Below are positions 38,973 to 49,180 of a stretch of 64,000 nucleotides of DNA, piece by piece. The notes under the pieces were generated by a model that had not been told where the DNA came from, searched no databases, and saw nothing but the letters and a program-made list of their open reading frames with translations. The stretch is taken from positions 1 through 64,000 of the forward strand of contig NZ_BAGD01000036.1 in the NCBI RefSeq assembly GCF_000308635.1. Direction: 5' to 3'. Both the position numbers and the translations under genes were made by a program. Every line of letters starts with the position of its first letter. Within the stretch, counting starts at the first letter, position 1. Source of the stretch: Nocardia otitidiscaviarum NBRC 14405. Lineage in GTDB: Bacteria; Actinomycetota; Actinomycetes; Mycobacteriales; Mycobacteriaceae.

Positions 38973-39414
38973 CGGTCGCGGACACCGCACCCTCCCGACG
39001 GTCGAGGACACCGAGGCCCTCGGTCGCGAACTGGCCGCACAACTGCACGCCGGGGACCTGGTCGTCCTCGACGGCCCCCTCGGCGCGGGCAAGACCGCCC
39101 TCACCCGAGGTATCGCCGCCGGGCTCGGTGTACAGGGCCGAGTGAGTTCCCCCACGTTCATCATCGCCCGACAGCACCGCGCCGGGGCCGAACCGGGCGC
39201 GGTCGGACTCGTCCACGTGGACGCCTACCGCCTCGGCGGCGACCTCGACGAACTCGACGCCCTCGACCTCGATACCGAACTCGACGACGCCGTGGTCGTG
39301 GTCGAATGGGGCCTCGGCGTGGTCGAACACCTGGCCGACCGCCACCTACGCGTCCTCCTCCGCCGCGAACCCGAATCCGACACCCGCACCGCCGAATGGG
39401 AATGGGTGGGCTAG
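38965..39414 (+). CDS. tsaE: tRNA t6A synthesis ATPase TsaE
   Basis: TsaE is the ATPase that cycles the TsaB-TsaD complex in N6-threonylcarbamoyladenosine (t6A) tRNA modification. The 149-residue protein has Walker [15 protein letters not shown] and the conserved [16 protein letters not shown] and VVVEWG motifs. Its ATG lies inside the end of alr. A hairpin repeat separates it from tsaB. Confidence 0.95.
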   Translation: MHDGRGHRTLPTVEDTEALGRELAAQLHAGDLVVLDGPLGAGKTALTRGIAAGLGVQGRVSSPTFIIARQHRAGAEPGAVGLVHVDAYRLGGDLDELDALDLDTELDDAVVVVEWGLGVVEHLADRHLRVLLRREPESDTRTAEWEWVG

Positions 39415-39460
39415 ACACCGGCCCGCGCCCGCTACACCAACTCTGCCGCCACTCCGTTGG

Positions 39461-39598
39461 TTCTCGGCGCGTCCCGGTTCTGGACTGACGGAGCGGGGGA
39501 GCGAAGCGGAGGAGCGGAGGAGCGGAGGAGGGAAGAACTGGGACCTCCAGCGCCGCGAACCCGCCGGAGCGAAGCGGAGGCAATCAAACACAGTACAG
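39461..39598. repeat. dispersed hairpin repeat, copy upstream of tsaB
   Basis: About 138 bp nearly identical to 62882-63007. Inverted arms (GGCGCGTCCCGGTTCT at the left; AGAACTGGGA then CGCCGCGAA at the right) enclose a purine-rich GGAGCGAAGCGGAGGAGCGG tract. The unit ends GAAGCGGAGGCAATCAAACA, 12 bases before the tsaB start. Both copies sit directly before a gene in the same orientation. Confidence 0.8.
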
Positions 39599-39609
39599 TT
39601 GGGTCAATC

Positions 39610-40317
39610 ATGTTGGTACTGGCTGTCGACACCGCGACCCCTGCCGTCACGGCGGGACTGGTGGAACTGGATCCGGCGGAGGCCGGTAGCACACCTCGAA
39701 CAACCACGATCGCCACTCGGGTGACCGTGGACGCCCGCGCGCACAATGAGGTGCTGACCCCGCAGATTCTCGCCTGCCTCGCCGAATCCGGGCGGGCCCG
39801 CGGCGAGATCGACGCGGTCGTGGTCGGGGTCGGTCCCGGACCGTTCACCGGGCTGCGGGTCGGTATGGCCACCGCCGCCGCCTTCGGGGACGCGCTCGGC
39901 ATACCGGTGCACGGGGTGTGCAGCCTGGACGCCATCGCCGCCGATACCGAGAGCTACCTCGCCGAGGCGCAGGATCCGGTCGAACTGCTGGTCGTCACCG
40001 ATGCCCGTCGCCGCGAGGTGTACTGGGCCCGCTATCGCGCCCTGTCGGCGGAGAACCCGCGCGGCCGGGTCGCCGGTCCGGAGGTGTGCAAACCCGCCGA
40101 CCTGGACACCAGCAGCGCCACCGTGATCGCGGGCTCGGCCTCGCATGTGGACTACTTCGATCTGCCGGTGCTGCCGGTGGAGACGCCCTCCCCGGCGGGG
40201 CTGGTGCGCTGCGCCGCCCGCGACCTGCTCTCCGGTGCGACGCCGGACCCGCTCACCCCGCTCTACCTGCGTCGGCCCGATGCCGTGGAACGCAGCTACG
40301 CGCAGGTGAGTCGATGA
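39610..40317 (+). CDS. tsaB: t6A complex subunit TsaB
   Basis: TsaB is the ASKHA-fold scaffold partner of TsaD in t6A tRNA modification. The 235-residue protein has LAVDTATPAVTAGL at the start and VGVGPGPFTGLRVGMATA as the family signature. The start is ATG 39610, directly behind the hairpin repeat, so part of the repeat is in its leader. It overlaps rimI by four bases (ATGA). Confidence 0.94.
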   Translation: MLVLAVDTATPAVTAGLVELDPAEAGSTPRTTTIATRVTVDARAHNEVLTPQILACLAESGRARGEIDAVVVGVGPGPFTGLRVGMATAAAFGDALGIPVHGVCSLDAIAADTESYLAEAQDPVELLVVTDARRREVYWARYRALSAENPRGRVAGPEVCKPADLDTSSATVIAGSASHVDYFDLPVLPVETPSPAGLVRCAARDLLSGATPDPLTPLYLRRPDAVERSYAQVSR

Positions 40318-40811
40318 TCCGCGTCGAACCGATGCGGCCTTCCGATATTCCTCGCTGCGTCGAACTGGAAAAGCTGCTGTTTCCCGAGGACGACCCCTGG
40401 CACGAGGTCGCCTTCCGCTCCGAACTCGCCGGACCGCACAACCGCTACATCGTCGCCCGCGACGGCGACGGCCGTATGGTCGGCTACGCGGGTATCGCGC
40501 TGCTGGGCAATCCGGAGTACCCGGAGGCCGAGGTGCACACCATCGGCGTCGACCCCGGACAGCAGGGGCTCGGCATTGGCACCGCCCTGCTGGAAGCCCT
40601 GCTCGGTGAGGCCGGGCGGCGCGGCGGACCGGTCTTCCTGGAGGTGCGCACCGACAACGCCGCCGCCATCGCGCTGTACGAGAAGCACGGATTCCACATC
40701 ATCGGCCTGCGCAAGAACTACTACCAGCCCAGTGGCGCGGACGCGTACACCATGCGCCGACCCGCCATGACCGGCTTCCCGCGGCCGCAGGACACAGAGG
40801 TCTTCTCATGA
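40314..40811 (+). CDS. rimI: ribosomal-protein alanine N-acetyltransferase
   Basis: A 165-residue GNAT acetyltransferase. The acetyl-CoA loop is [15 protein letters not shown], followed by [18 protein letters not shown] and [12 protein letters not shown], as in RimI, which acetylates ribosomal protein S18 and, in actinobacteria, other N-termini. It overlaps tsaB and tsaD by four bases each, so the three genes are translated as a block. Confidence 0.93.
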   Translation: MIRVEPMRPSDIPRCVELEKLLFPEDDPWHEVAFRSELAGPHNRYIVARDGDGRMVGYAGIALLGNPEYPEAEVHTIGVDPGQQGLGIGTALLEALLGEAGRRGGPVFLEVRTDNAAAIALYEKHGFHIIGLRKNYYQPSGADAYTMRRPAMTGFPRPQDTEVFS

Positions 40812-41839
40812 TCGTGATGGGTATCGAAAGCTCCTGTGACGAAACGGGAGTCGGCATCGTCCGCTGGCTGCCCGACGGGAGCTGCGAACTGCTCGCCGAC
40901 GAGGTGGCCTCCAGCGTCGACCAGCACGCGCGTTTCGGCGGCGTGGTGCCGGAGATCGCGTCGCGCGCGCATCTCGAGGCCATCGTGCCCGCCATGCGCC
41001 GGGCGTTGGCGGCGGCCGGGGTGGACCGGCCGGACGCCCTCGCGGTGACCATCGGACCCGGCCTCGCCGGTGCCCTGCTGGTCGGGGTGGCGGCCGCGAA
41101 AGCCTATGCGGCGGCGTGGGATATCCCCTTCTACGCGCTCAACCACCTGGGCGGCCACGTCGCGGTGGACACCCTCGAACACGGGCCCATGCCGCCATGC
41201 GTGGCGCTGCTCGTCTCCGGCGGGCACACACACCTGCTGCACGTGACCGATCTGGCCGACCCCATCGCGGAACTGGGCAGCACCGTCGACGATGCCGCCG
41301 GGGAAGCCTTCGACAAGGTGGCGCGACTGCTCGGGCTCGGCTATCCGGGCGGTCCGGTGCTGGATCGCATTGCGGCGGAGGGTGATCCGCACGCCATCGC
41401 CTTTCCGCGCGGCATGACGGGGCCGCGCGATCCACGCTACGACTTCTCGTTCTCCGGACTGAAGACCGCTGTCGCGCGCTATGTCGAAGCGGCGCAACGG
41501 GAGAACCGCGAACTGCCGATCCCCGATATCGCCGCGTCCTTCCAGGAGGCCGTGGCGGATGTGCTCACCATGAAGGCCGTGCGTGCCGCCCAGGACGTCG
41601 GCGTCGACACCATCGTGCTCGGCGGCGGCGCGACCGCCAACTCCCGCATCCGTTCGCTGGCCGAAGAGCGTTGCGCCGCGGCCGGTCTCACGCTCCGCGT
41701 GCCGAAACCGCGGTTGTGCACCGACAACGGCGTCATGATCGCCACCCTGGGCGCGCACGTGATCGCCGGGGGCGCGCGGCCCTCCGAGCTCACCGTGGCG
41801 ACCGACCCGGGCCTGTCGGTGGCGACCAGCCAACTCTGA
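40808..41839 (+). CDS. tsaD: tRNA N6-threonylcarbamoyltransferase TsaD
   Basis: TsaD transfers the threonylcarbamoyl group to A37 of ANN-decoding tRNAs. The 343-residue protein has [15 protein letters not shown], the metal site NHLGGH (H-x3-H), [10 protein letters not shown] and the nucleotide-binding [12 protein letters not shown] and CTDNGVMIA. It is the last gene of the tsaE-tsaB-rimI-tsaD run. Confidence 0.97.
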   Translation: MIVMGIESSCDETGVGIVRWLPDGSCELLADEVASSVDQHARFGGVVPEIASRAHLEAIVPAMRRALAAAGVDRPDALAVTIGPGLAGALLVGVAAAKAYAAAWDIPFYALNHLGGHVAVDTLEHGPMPPCVALLVSGGHTHLLHVTDLADPIAELGSTVDDAAGEAFDKVARLLGLGYPGGPVLDRIAAEGDPHAIAFPRGMTGPRDPRYDFSFSGLKTAVARYVEAAQRENRELPIPDIAASFQEAVADVLTMKAVRAAQDVGVDTIVLGGGATANSRIRSLAEERCAAAGLTLRVPKPRLCTDNGVMIATLGAHVIAGGARPSELTVATDPGLSVATSQL

Positions 41840-41947
41840 CGCCCGCCTGCCCCCAGTCGTCTGGGCAGGGGATCTGCTGTCTGGGAGCGTGATTCCGGCA
41901 CCGATACCGTGCGATCTACGTGGGTGTCGAGGCGTCGGGAGTTCGGG

Positions 41948-42079
41948 ATGTGGTTCAAACGTGTGCTGGCGGCCGTGCTGGCGGGTGGGGCGCTGGCGCT
42001 GCCGGGACTGTTGGGGTCGCCGACCGCGCCCGGTGATATGCCGGGCGAGCGGGCGGTGGAAATTCACGTCGGGCGGTGA
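41948..42079 (+). CDS. possible 43-residue secreted or membrane peptide
   Basis: A short frame 109 bases behind tsaD. The ATG is preceded by GGGAG at six bases. The product begins MWFKRVLAAVLAGGALALPG, a good signal peptide, then SPTAPGDMPGERAVEIHVGR. An in-frame GTG upstream could extend it by eight residues. The length and lack of a known family keep this tentative. Confidence 0.4.
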   Translation: MWFKRVLAAVLAGGALALPGLLGSPTAPGDMPGERAVEIHVGR

Positions 42080-42132
42080 GGCGGCCGTACGGAATCCGGC
42101 GACCAGGTGATAGCCGCCACGGACTACCGCGC

Positions 42133-43718
42133 TCAGTGGCTGGATTCGGCGCGCTCGGAATTGGATTCGGCGCGCTGAGGATTTGATTCGGCGCGCTCAG
42201 GACTGGATTCGAGCGGAGCGGTGACGCTGCCTCCGCCCGCGGAGCCCGAGTTGGATCGCGGGATCCGCGGCGCGGCGGGCGTGGTGGGAGCCGTCGTGCT
42301 CGGGCTGTTGGTGCTCGGGCCGGTCGGGTTCGGGCTCGTCTCGCTCGGATGGGGTTCCTCCGTCGGGCTGACGGGGGTGCCGAGGAACGGGCCGAGGATA
42401 CGGGGGAGTTCGGCCGGGAAGGGGATCTGCGGCAGACCCGGATCCGGGCGCAGCGGCGGGGGCGATTGCGCGGGCGTGGTGGGCGTCGGCCGCGGACCGG
42501 TGGAGGTGGTGGGGTCGTCCGTATCCGGTGCGGTCGTCGGAGTGGCCGGGGCGGGCCCGGTGCTGTCGCGGTTCTGCGTCATGGGGGCGGTGCCCGGCGC
42601 GGTGGTCGTCGGCGTCGTGGTGTCCAGCTGTTCGCCGCTGGTGGTGCCGACCGGGGAGTAGTCGCGGTCCTCGGGGACGAGTTCCTTTACGCCGTAACCG
42701 ATGACCAGGCCGACCACCACGATCGCCCCGGCCAGCGTGCCCACCAGTTTGGTGAAGGTGCCGACCGGCGCGTCGGTGCCGCGGCCGATCACGGTGAGCG
42801 CCGTCGGCTGCGCCGAATCCGCCACCAGCGCGGCACCTTTCGCGATGGCCGCCTCCGGCTCCGGCACGGTGCACACCGGCACGTCGAGCTGTTCCTCGAG
42901 CTCCCGCACCACGGCCGGGACGTTCGCGCCGCCGCCGATCACCGCCACGCACTGCGGAAACTTCGGGGCCCGCGCGAAGACGCCGCGCGCGAACACCGCG
43001 AGTTCACGCAGCAGATCGGCGATGAGTTCGTCGAAATCCTTGCGGGTGAGCTTGAGCGGCTGCCCGGCCACATGGTCGATGGTCACGGCCTGGGCGATGG
43101 CCAGATGCTCCTTGGCGGCCCGGCTGCGGTTGAGCAGCATGCCGCGATTGGGGCGGGTGCCGCGGCGCGCCAGATGGCAGTCCAGCAGATGCTGCAGGAT
43201 CAGCTCGTCGATGGCGTTACCGCTGATGGCCGTGGTGCGTTCGGAGCGGAGCACGGTGTCGTCGGCCTGATCGGCCACCGTGACCGTGGCCCCGGACGCG
43301 CCGAGATCGATGATGGCGATCGTCTCGTAGCGCTCCAGCATGCCGGTGTGCCGCAGGTAGGCGAGCGCCGCACCGGATTCCGGGATGAGCCGAACGTCGC
43401 GACGCTGCCGCCCGATGGCCGAGCGGATGGTCTGCGCCTGCTCCCGGTCGCGGTAGGCCACCGCGATATCGCCGGGCGGGGTGTGGTCGCCGTGCCGGGT
43501 GGCCGAGAGTGCGTGCCCACGGGATGGACGATGTCGCGGGACAGCTGATGCGTCGTCATCAACTCGATCGAGGACGCCACGAGATCGCCGAGATCGGAGT
43601 GCGCCGTATCCGCCGTGACGACCCGGTAGTCGAAGTGCAGGACGCCGTTGGGAGCGGTGGCGACCGTCGCCGAGCACACCACTTCACTCCCGGCCGAGAT
43701 GCCGAGGGATGTTCGCAT
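42133..43718 (-). pseudogene. Hsp70-like membrane protein, frameshifted
   Basis: The protein is split over two frames. From ATG 43718 (GGGAGG upstream) the first 65-70 residues (MRTSLGISAGSEVVCSATVA, down to IVHPVG) are in one frame. After about 43505-43520 the rest continues in another (HTPPGDIAVAYRDREQAQTI onward). A single missing base explains it. The joined product has actin/Hsp70-fold motifs (IIDLGASGATVTVADQ; AVIGGGANVPAVV), one helix (LVGTLAGAIVVVGLVIGYGV), a Pro/Thr-rich outer region and a short RAES-type repeat at the end. It could be a true pseudogene, phase-variable, or a sequencing slip. Confidence 0.7.
42136..42210 (-). repeat. three 24-bp tandem units at the end of the Hsp70-like gene
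   Basis: Near-identical units containing GAGCGCGCCGAATCC encode RAESxxxE-type octapeptides at the extreme C-terminus of the frameshifted Hsp70-like protein. Confidence 0.65.
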
Positions 43719-44160
43719 GTTCACCTCCCTTCGAGCGGATGGTCCTGGTGTCGCCGACCATCTCGAACGGACTGCGGAGCCGTCGCGTGGATGGCGAGCG
43801 ACCCCGAGCTACGGATCCGGCCGAGTCCGTGTCCGATGGGGCATCGGATCCAGCCGTCGATCACTTGCGGTCTTGCTCTCGTCTCAGGTTTCTGCGCGTC
43901 GCCGCGCAGGGGGTGAAGCACTCTGTAGATCTCGCCGGAACGCGGGATGGGGCCGTACCGTGCCCCTCTCGAGGCCGTGCGGTGCCCTTGTCTCGCGACC
44001 GTCGTCAATAATGTCACGATCCGTTATCCGAACGTTACAGATTTTCGTTTTTCTTTGGAAGACCTCAGATTCCTCGGCCCGTGGCTCGGTGTGTCGCGTT
44101 TGCGCTGGGCTGGCGTCCAGTCGGCTACCCGGCGGTTGGCGACCGGTAGCAGAGCCCAGC
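43719..44160. other. gene-free interval between the Hsp70-like gene and groES
   Basis: About 440 bases before the groES promoter contain no supported gene. A locally AT-richer stretch lies at about 44005-44070, and a promoter for the minus-strand Hsp70-like gene should be in the left part. Confidence 0.4.
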
Positions 44161-44161
44161 C

Positions 44162-44194
44162 TTGAGCGCTGGCACTCGCGTGTATAGAGTGCTA
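44162..44194 (+). promoter_or_regulatory. groES promoter overlapped by a CIRCE operator
   Basis: A perfect CIRCE core GCACTC-N9-GAGTGC spans 44172-44192, the binding site of the heat-shock repressor HrcA. It lies inside a candidate promoter: TTGAGC at 44162-44167, a 17-base spacer, then TAGAGT at 44185-44190. Repressor binding would therefore cover both elements. A second, poorer half-site pair (GCACTC at 44199, GAGTG at 44218, spacing 13) follows. Confidence 0.85.
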
Positions 44195-44360
44195 GTTGGC
44201 ACTCGCGCTTGTGCTTCGAGTGTCGGCTTTGACTACTGAGCAGGGGCTCCGGCACCCGCGACGACGGCGCCGTGCTCGGCGGTCAACAACGTGACCGAAA
44301 CCGTGAGTCCGGGGAACCGCCCCGGGCGAAGAAGAATCCCCTGAAAGTGGAGGGCTCAAC

Positions 44361-44663
44361 GTGGCGAGCGTGAACATCAAGCCGCTCGAGGACAAGATCC
44401 TCGTCCAGGCCAACGAGGCCGAGACGACGACCGCCTCCGGCCTGGTCATCCCCGACACGGCGAAGGAGAAGCCCCAGGAGGGCACCGTCATCGCCGTCGG
44501 CCCGGGTCGGTGGGACGACGAGGGTGAGAAGCGGATTCCGCTGGACGTCAAGGAAGGCGACGTCGTCATCTACAGCAAGTACGGCGGCACCGAGATCAAG
44601 TACAACGGCGAGGAGTACCTGATCCTGTCGGCGCGCGATCTGCTGGCCGTCGTCACCAAGTAA
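44361..44663 (+). CDS. groES: co-chaperonin GroES
   Basis: The 10-kDa lid of the GroEL chaperonin, 100 residues. The family signature [17 protein letters not shown] is followed by the mobile loop ([20 protein letters not shown]) and the conserved [10 protein letters not shown]. The start is the GTG at 44361, with GGAGGG upstream. It is under the CIRCE-controlled promoter at 44162 and is followed by groEL1 after 222 bases. Confidence 0.98.
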   Translation: MASVNIKPLEDKILVQANEAETTTASGLVIPDTAKEKPQEGTVIAVGPGRWDDEGEKRIPLDVKEGDVVIYSKYGGTEIKYNGEEYLILSARDLLAVVTK

Positions 44664-44879
44664 CGCCCAACTCTCCGGGGCCCCGCAGGGCTCGCCCCTG
44701 AACCCCGAGCGTTGCCGCCCCGGTGTCGCAGCTGGTCACCAGCCACCGACCCGGGGCGGAGTGCGTTCGAGCCCGAGTTCCCTTCGGCGGCTCGGGCATT
44801 GGACCCGACAGACCCCACCCGACTTCCCTTCGGGGGCGCGGGGGCCCGGCCCCCGACGCCTCCGGACCCACAGGAGTAG

Positions 44880-46499
<1,620 letters not shown>

Positions 46500-46514
46500 T
46501 GTAGCGCACAGCTG

Positions 46515-46545
46515 GAAGCCCTCTGGTCAAGGATCAGGGGGCTTC
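46515..46545 (+). terminator. hairpin behind the element-supplied groEL1 end
   Basis: Arms GAAGCCCTCTG and CAGGGGGCTTC pair over 11 bp (one G-U wobble) around a nine-base loop, 16 bases behind the new groEL1 stop. There is no T-run. It takes the place of the host hairpin now stranded at 54940-54973. Confidence 0.6.
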
Positions 46546-46642
46546 TGCGTGTTGGGTTTAGCTGATGGCTATGCAAGCTCTCAAACCCGTACAGGGCCGG
46601 AGAGCCGCTATGACCCCCGGTCCTGGAATGTGGGGTAGGGGG

Positions 46643-46657
46643 ATACCCCCTGGGTAT
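46643..46657. promoter_or_regulatory. ATACCC-N3-GGGTAT palindrome
   Basis: A palindrome with six-base arms ATACCC/GGGTAT around CCT, 46 bases before the membrane-protein gene at 46703. It resembles operators of the CsoR/RcnR metal-sensor family, but no such regulator is seen in the window. It may also be the operator or promoter element of a resident regulator. Confidence 0.4.
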
Positions 46658-46702
46658 TCCCTTGCCATGCCGACAAGCCGTGCGGTCTGAGAGCATTCAC
46701 CG

Positions 46703-47326
46703 GTGACCTCTTTGCTCTGGCTTGCAAACGGACCGGCGACTGACGTGAACGCGGGCACCATCGGCTGGAATGACCTATTCCCGTTCGCGGCGACAGCTCT
46801 CGCTGCCGTTCTCGGCCTGGTCGGCGTTCTGGTCACATCCCTGATCAATCGACGCAGCGCGGTGCGGCCAAGCGCCTACGAACGATTGGACAAGTTGCTG
46901 AAGGCTCGCAGTGACTGGCCCGACGACCTCGAAGGCCGCGACATAGTGGACCGCACCATCCGATACCTGCTTCTCGACATCCGCAACCAGGAGCATGTCT
47001 GGTATGCAACTTCGACGGGCGCTCTGGCCGCAGCAGAATACCGATACATGAGGACCCGGAGGCTACTCGGCTACGTCCTGCGGGCAGTACAGATCACCGG
47101 AACGATGTGGGGCATCATCGCGGCGACCTGGCTTGCCGTCATAGCCGTCCTTCTTGTCCAACGTTGGGGCGACAATCTCCGCTTGCCCGAACTCGAGTCC
47201 GGCCCGCTGTTCGTTGTGCTACCTGCTGTTGTGCCCTGCGCGCTGGTGATATGGAGCCTCATCGTTGCGACCTCGCTGGGGCGTGCCAGCAAGGAACTGG
47301 CGCGTCTCGATTCCGAGGCTGCTTGA
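46703..47326 (+). CDS. element-encoded membrane protein, unknown function
   Basis: A 207-residue protein with three hydrophobic segments (FPFAATALAAVLGLVGVLVT near the N-terminus; GIIAATWLAVIAVLLV; LFVVLPAVVPCALVIWSLIV) and a soluble, charged region between the first two (AYERLDKLLKARSDWPDDLE). No homology is recognised. The start is a GTG at 46703 with no clear ribosome site. It is the first gene of the element after attL; membrane proteins at this place in prophage-like elements often act in exclusion or defence, which is only a suggestion here. Confidence 0.65.
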   Translation: MTSLLWLANGPATDVNAGTIGWNDLFPFAATALAAVLGLVGVLVTSLINRRSAVRPSAYERLDKLLKARSDWPDDLEGRDIVDRTIRYLLLDIRNQEHVWYATSTGALAAAEYRYMRTRRLLGYVLRAVQITGTMWGIIAATWLAVIAVLLVQRWGDNLRLPELESGPLFVVLPAVVPCALVIWSLIVATSLGRASKELARLDSEAA

Positions 47327-47362
47327 ACAGCACGTCTGGACCCACGCCCACCAATGTCCGTT

Positions 47363-47510
47363 GTCTCGTAAACGTTCGATTGTTGCGACTGAGACGAGCA
47401 TCCCGCCGACTGCGGGCGGTCCAGGCGAAACAAGATCTCCAACTGTCTTGAAAACCCGTCTCATAACCTCTAGTCTCAAAACCTTCAGAACGACGGGATA
47501 GTGAGACAGG
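47363..47510 (+). promoter_or_regulatory. iterated GTCT-AAAC motifs, probable res site of the adjacent resolvase
   Basis: Four same-direction motifs occur upstream of the resolvase gene: GTCTCGTAAAC (47363), GTCTTGAAAACC (47445), GTCTCATAACC (47458) and GTCTCAAAACC (47473). Inverted partners GAGAC occur at 47391 and GTGAGAC at 47501. Such repeated half-sites just before the recombinase gene are typical of res sites, whose half-sites often begin TGTC. Confidence 0.5.
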
Positions 47511-47520
47511 AACCGAAACC

Positions 47521-48075
47521 GTGGCACTCATCGGATACGCCCGAGTCAGCACCACCGACCAAGACCCTCAGCTACAGCTGAACGCACTCGACGCTGCCGG
47601 GTGCGAGCGGATCTTCACCGACCATGGCGTGTCCGGAGCCAAAGCGGAACGTCCCGAGTTGGATAAGTGCCTGGATCATCTTCGTAAGGGCGATGTGCTC
47701 ACGGTGTGGAAGCTGGATCGGCTGGGGCGTAACACGGTTCACGTTCTTCAGCTCATCGAGCAACTGACAGAACGCGGGATCGGCTTCCGCAGCGTCACCG
47801 AGGGACTGACCACCGAGGGGGTCATGGGTAAGGCCATGCTCACGGTGATGATGGCGTTCGCCGAACTGGAGCGAAACGTGATGATCGAACGGACGCGGGC
47901 CGGTTTGGCCGCAGCAGCGGCTAACGGCCGTAAGGGTGGCCGTCCTCGTAAGGTCAACGACGCCGACGCGGCTAAGGCCAAGGATCTGCGAGCCAAGGGC
48001 ATCAGCGCCCCGGACATCGCTCGGATGCTCGGATGCTCCCGAGCGACGGTCTACCGGTACCTGAGCGAGCAGTGA
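47521..48075 (+). CDS. small serine recombinase (resolvase/invertase type)
   Basis: A 184-residue Hin/TnpR-type recombinase. The catalytic Ser is in IGYARVSTTDQD. Further conserved features are DHGVSGAKAERPEL, LTVWKLDRLGRN and the E-helix MMAFAELERNVMIERTRAG. The C-terminal helix-turn-helix (GISAPDIARMLGCSRATVYR) binds the crossover site. It starts at GTG 47521, directly behind the repeated GTCT motifs. A resolvase in an integrative element suggests dimer resolution of a circular form, or inversion of a segment not seen here. Confidence 0.92.
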   Translation: MALIGYARVSTTDQDPQLQLNALDAAGCERIFTDHGVSGAKAERPELDKCLDHLRKGDVLTVWKLDRLGRNTVHVLQLIEQLTERGIGFRSVTEGLTTEGVMGKAMLTVMMAFAELERNVMIERTRAGLAAAAANGRKGGRPRKVNDADAAKAKDLRAKGISAPDIARMLGCSRATVYRYLSEQ

Positions 48076-48091
48076 TCCGACCACTACGACA

Positions 48092-48118
48092 AGCCCCGGC
48101 GAAAACCGGGGCTATTTT
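48092..48118 (+). terminator. intrinsic terminator after the resolvase gene
   Basis: AGCCCCGG and CCGGGGCT pair over eight bp with loop CGAAAA, followed by ATTTTCGTTTC, 17 bases behind the resolvase stop. Confidence 0.85.
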
Positions 48119-48174
48119 CGTTTCTAAGCCACGAAAACCAGTTTGGGCATACCCAAGTATGGTCAAGCCGGTAG

Positions 48175-48351
48175 AATCGCGTCATACGCGATCAGACGCC
48201 AGAGAGCTTCGCAGACATCCGAGCCCAGATTTCCGAGATCGCACAGGCGCTCGACGGTATCGCGCGTGGTTTCGCTAGCGCCCAGTCCCGGCAAGACGAA
48301 CTTATCGAAATGGCCACAGAGGTTCTGTCTCGTCTCACCGCAGACCAGTAG
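48175..48351 (+). pseudogene. open frame without a start codon, small helical protein
   Basis: The frame reads well as protein (RDQTPESFADIRAQISEIAQ, then QSRQDELIEMATEVLSRL to a TAG) and looks like an amphipathic helical polypeptide. But a TAG stands at 48172-48174 and no ATG, GTG or TTG occurs before residue 40 or so. It may be the 3' part of a lost gene, or use an unusual start. It runs into the end of the convergent XRE gene, overlapping by 17 bases. Confidence 0.4.
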
Positions 48352-49180
48352 ACCGCGTTTCAAGCGCTTTACGGATCAACGCACGCGCTGAATCACCGGT
48401 CACTGACTGGCTTGCAAGAGTGTCGAACGCACGACCGTATAGTGCGATCTCCCTGGGTTGGGTGATTGTGATACTGGCCGTATGTCCTTCGACCTTGACC
48501 ATGCGATTGTCGAACATAAAGAAGTTCTCGACAACCACCAAGCCTTCTGCGGTACGCGGCACGATACCGAGAGAAATCCTGGACATCCCGATAACCGAGT
48601 ACAACCTATCGAGCTGACCAATCATAACCTGATCATCCCCGAACGTCGTATATAGAGCCTGCTCCGCCAGTAGGATATGGAACCTCTTACCTTGCTGATA
48701 GAGGATGCGTTGCCGTTCCATTCTCTTCGAAACGGCTTCGTCCAGATCATCGGGGATCTCGTAGAAGGCAATGATATTCCGCATGATCGCTGAAGCGTAG
48801 TCGGCAGTCTGGAGAAGACCCGAAACTATGGCAGGCTCCCAGTTGCGAATCAATGTCGCTTGCGATTCAAGCCTTAGCGTCTGCTGCTGCCTGCGCTTCA
48901 TCCCTGTACCGAGTGCTTGTCTCCACTCGACATAGGCAGAGTCGATGTTGTGCAGAGTAGCTAGCAGGTCTTCTAGCTGGTCGTTCGCTCCCGTGTGCCG
49001 ACAGTAGGAGCGGATGTCAGTATCCGAAGGGCGGATAACCCCGTACTCAATCTTGCTGACCTTGCTCTCATGCCACCCAGAGAGGCGGGCAAGCTCCCGG
49101 CCGGTCACTCCGGCACGACGGCGAATCTCCCGGAGCCTTTTACCGAGAGCTTCCCGCGCCTCCTGTACTGAATTAGTCAC
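48335..49180 (-). CDS. XRE regulator with DUF5753-like domain (element copy)
   Basis: A 281-residue regulator with an N-terminal helix-turn-helix (RRRAGVTGRELARLSGWHES, KVSKIEYG) and a DUF5753-like body (WEPAIVSGLLQTADYASAIM; LLAEQAL; LGIVPRTAEG). It is a paralogue of the gene at 28925-29761, with the same gene order around it. The GTG start at 49180 overlaps the stop of the DUF6879-like gene by four bases. It is the best candidate to bind the twin palindromes at 50033 and 50106 and so to govern the module, by analogy with phage-type repressors; this is not shown. Confidence 0.9.
   Translation of the reverse strand: MTNSVQEAREALGKRLREIRRRAGVTGRELARLSGWHESKVSKIEYGVIRPSDTDIRSYCRHTGANDQLEDLLATLHNIDSAYVEWRQALGTGMKRRQQQTLRLESQATLIRNWEPAIVSGLLQTADYASAIMRNIIAFYEIPDDLDEAVSKRMERQRILYQQGKRFHILLAEQALYTTFGDDQVMIGQLDRLYSVIGMSRISLGIVPRTAEGLVVVENFFMFDNRMVKVEGHTASITITQPREIALYGRAFDTLASQSVTGDSARALIRKALETRSTGLR

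Noticed and set aside
44199..44223. Second CIRCE element before groES
   Set aside because: The half-sites are imperfect and the spacing is 13, not nine bases. It is mentioned only as a weak half-site pair.
46500..46702. A tRNA gene as integration target at the left junction
   Set aside because: No cloverleaf is seen. The target is the groEL1 coding sequence, as for Bxb1.
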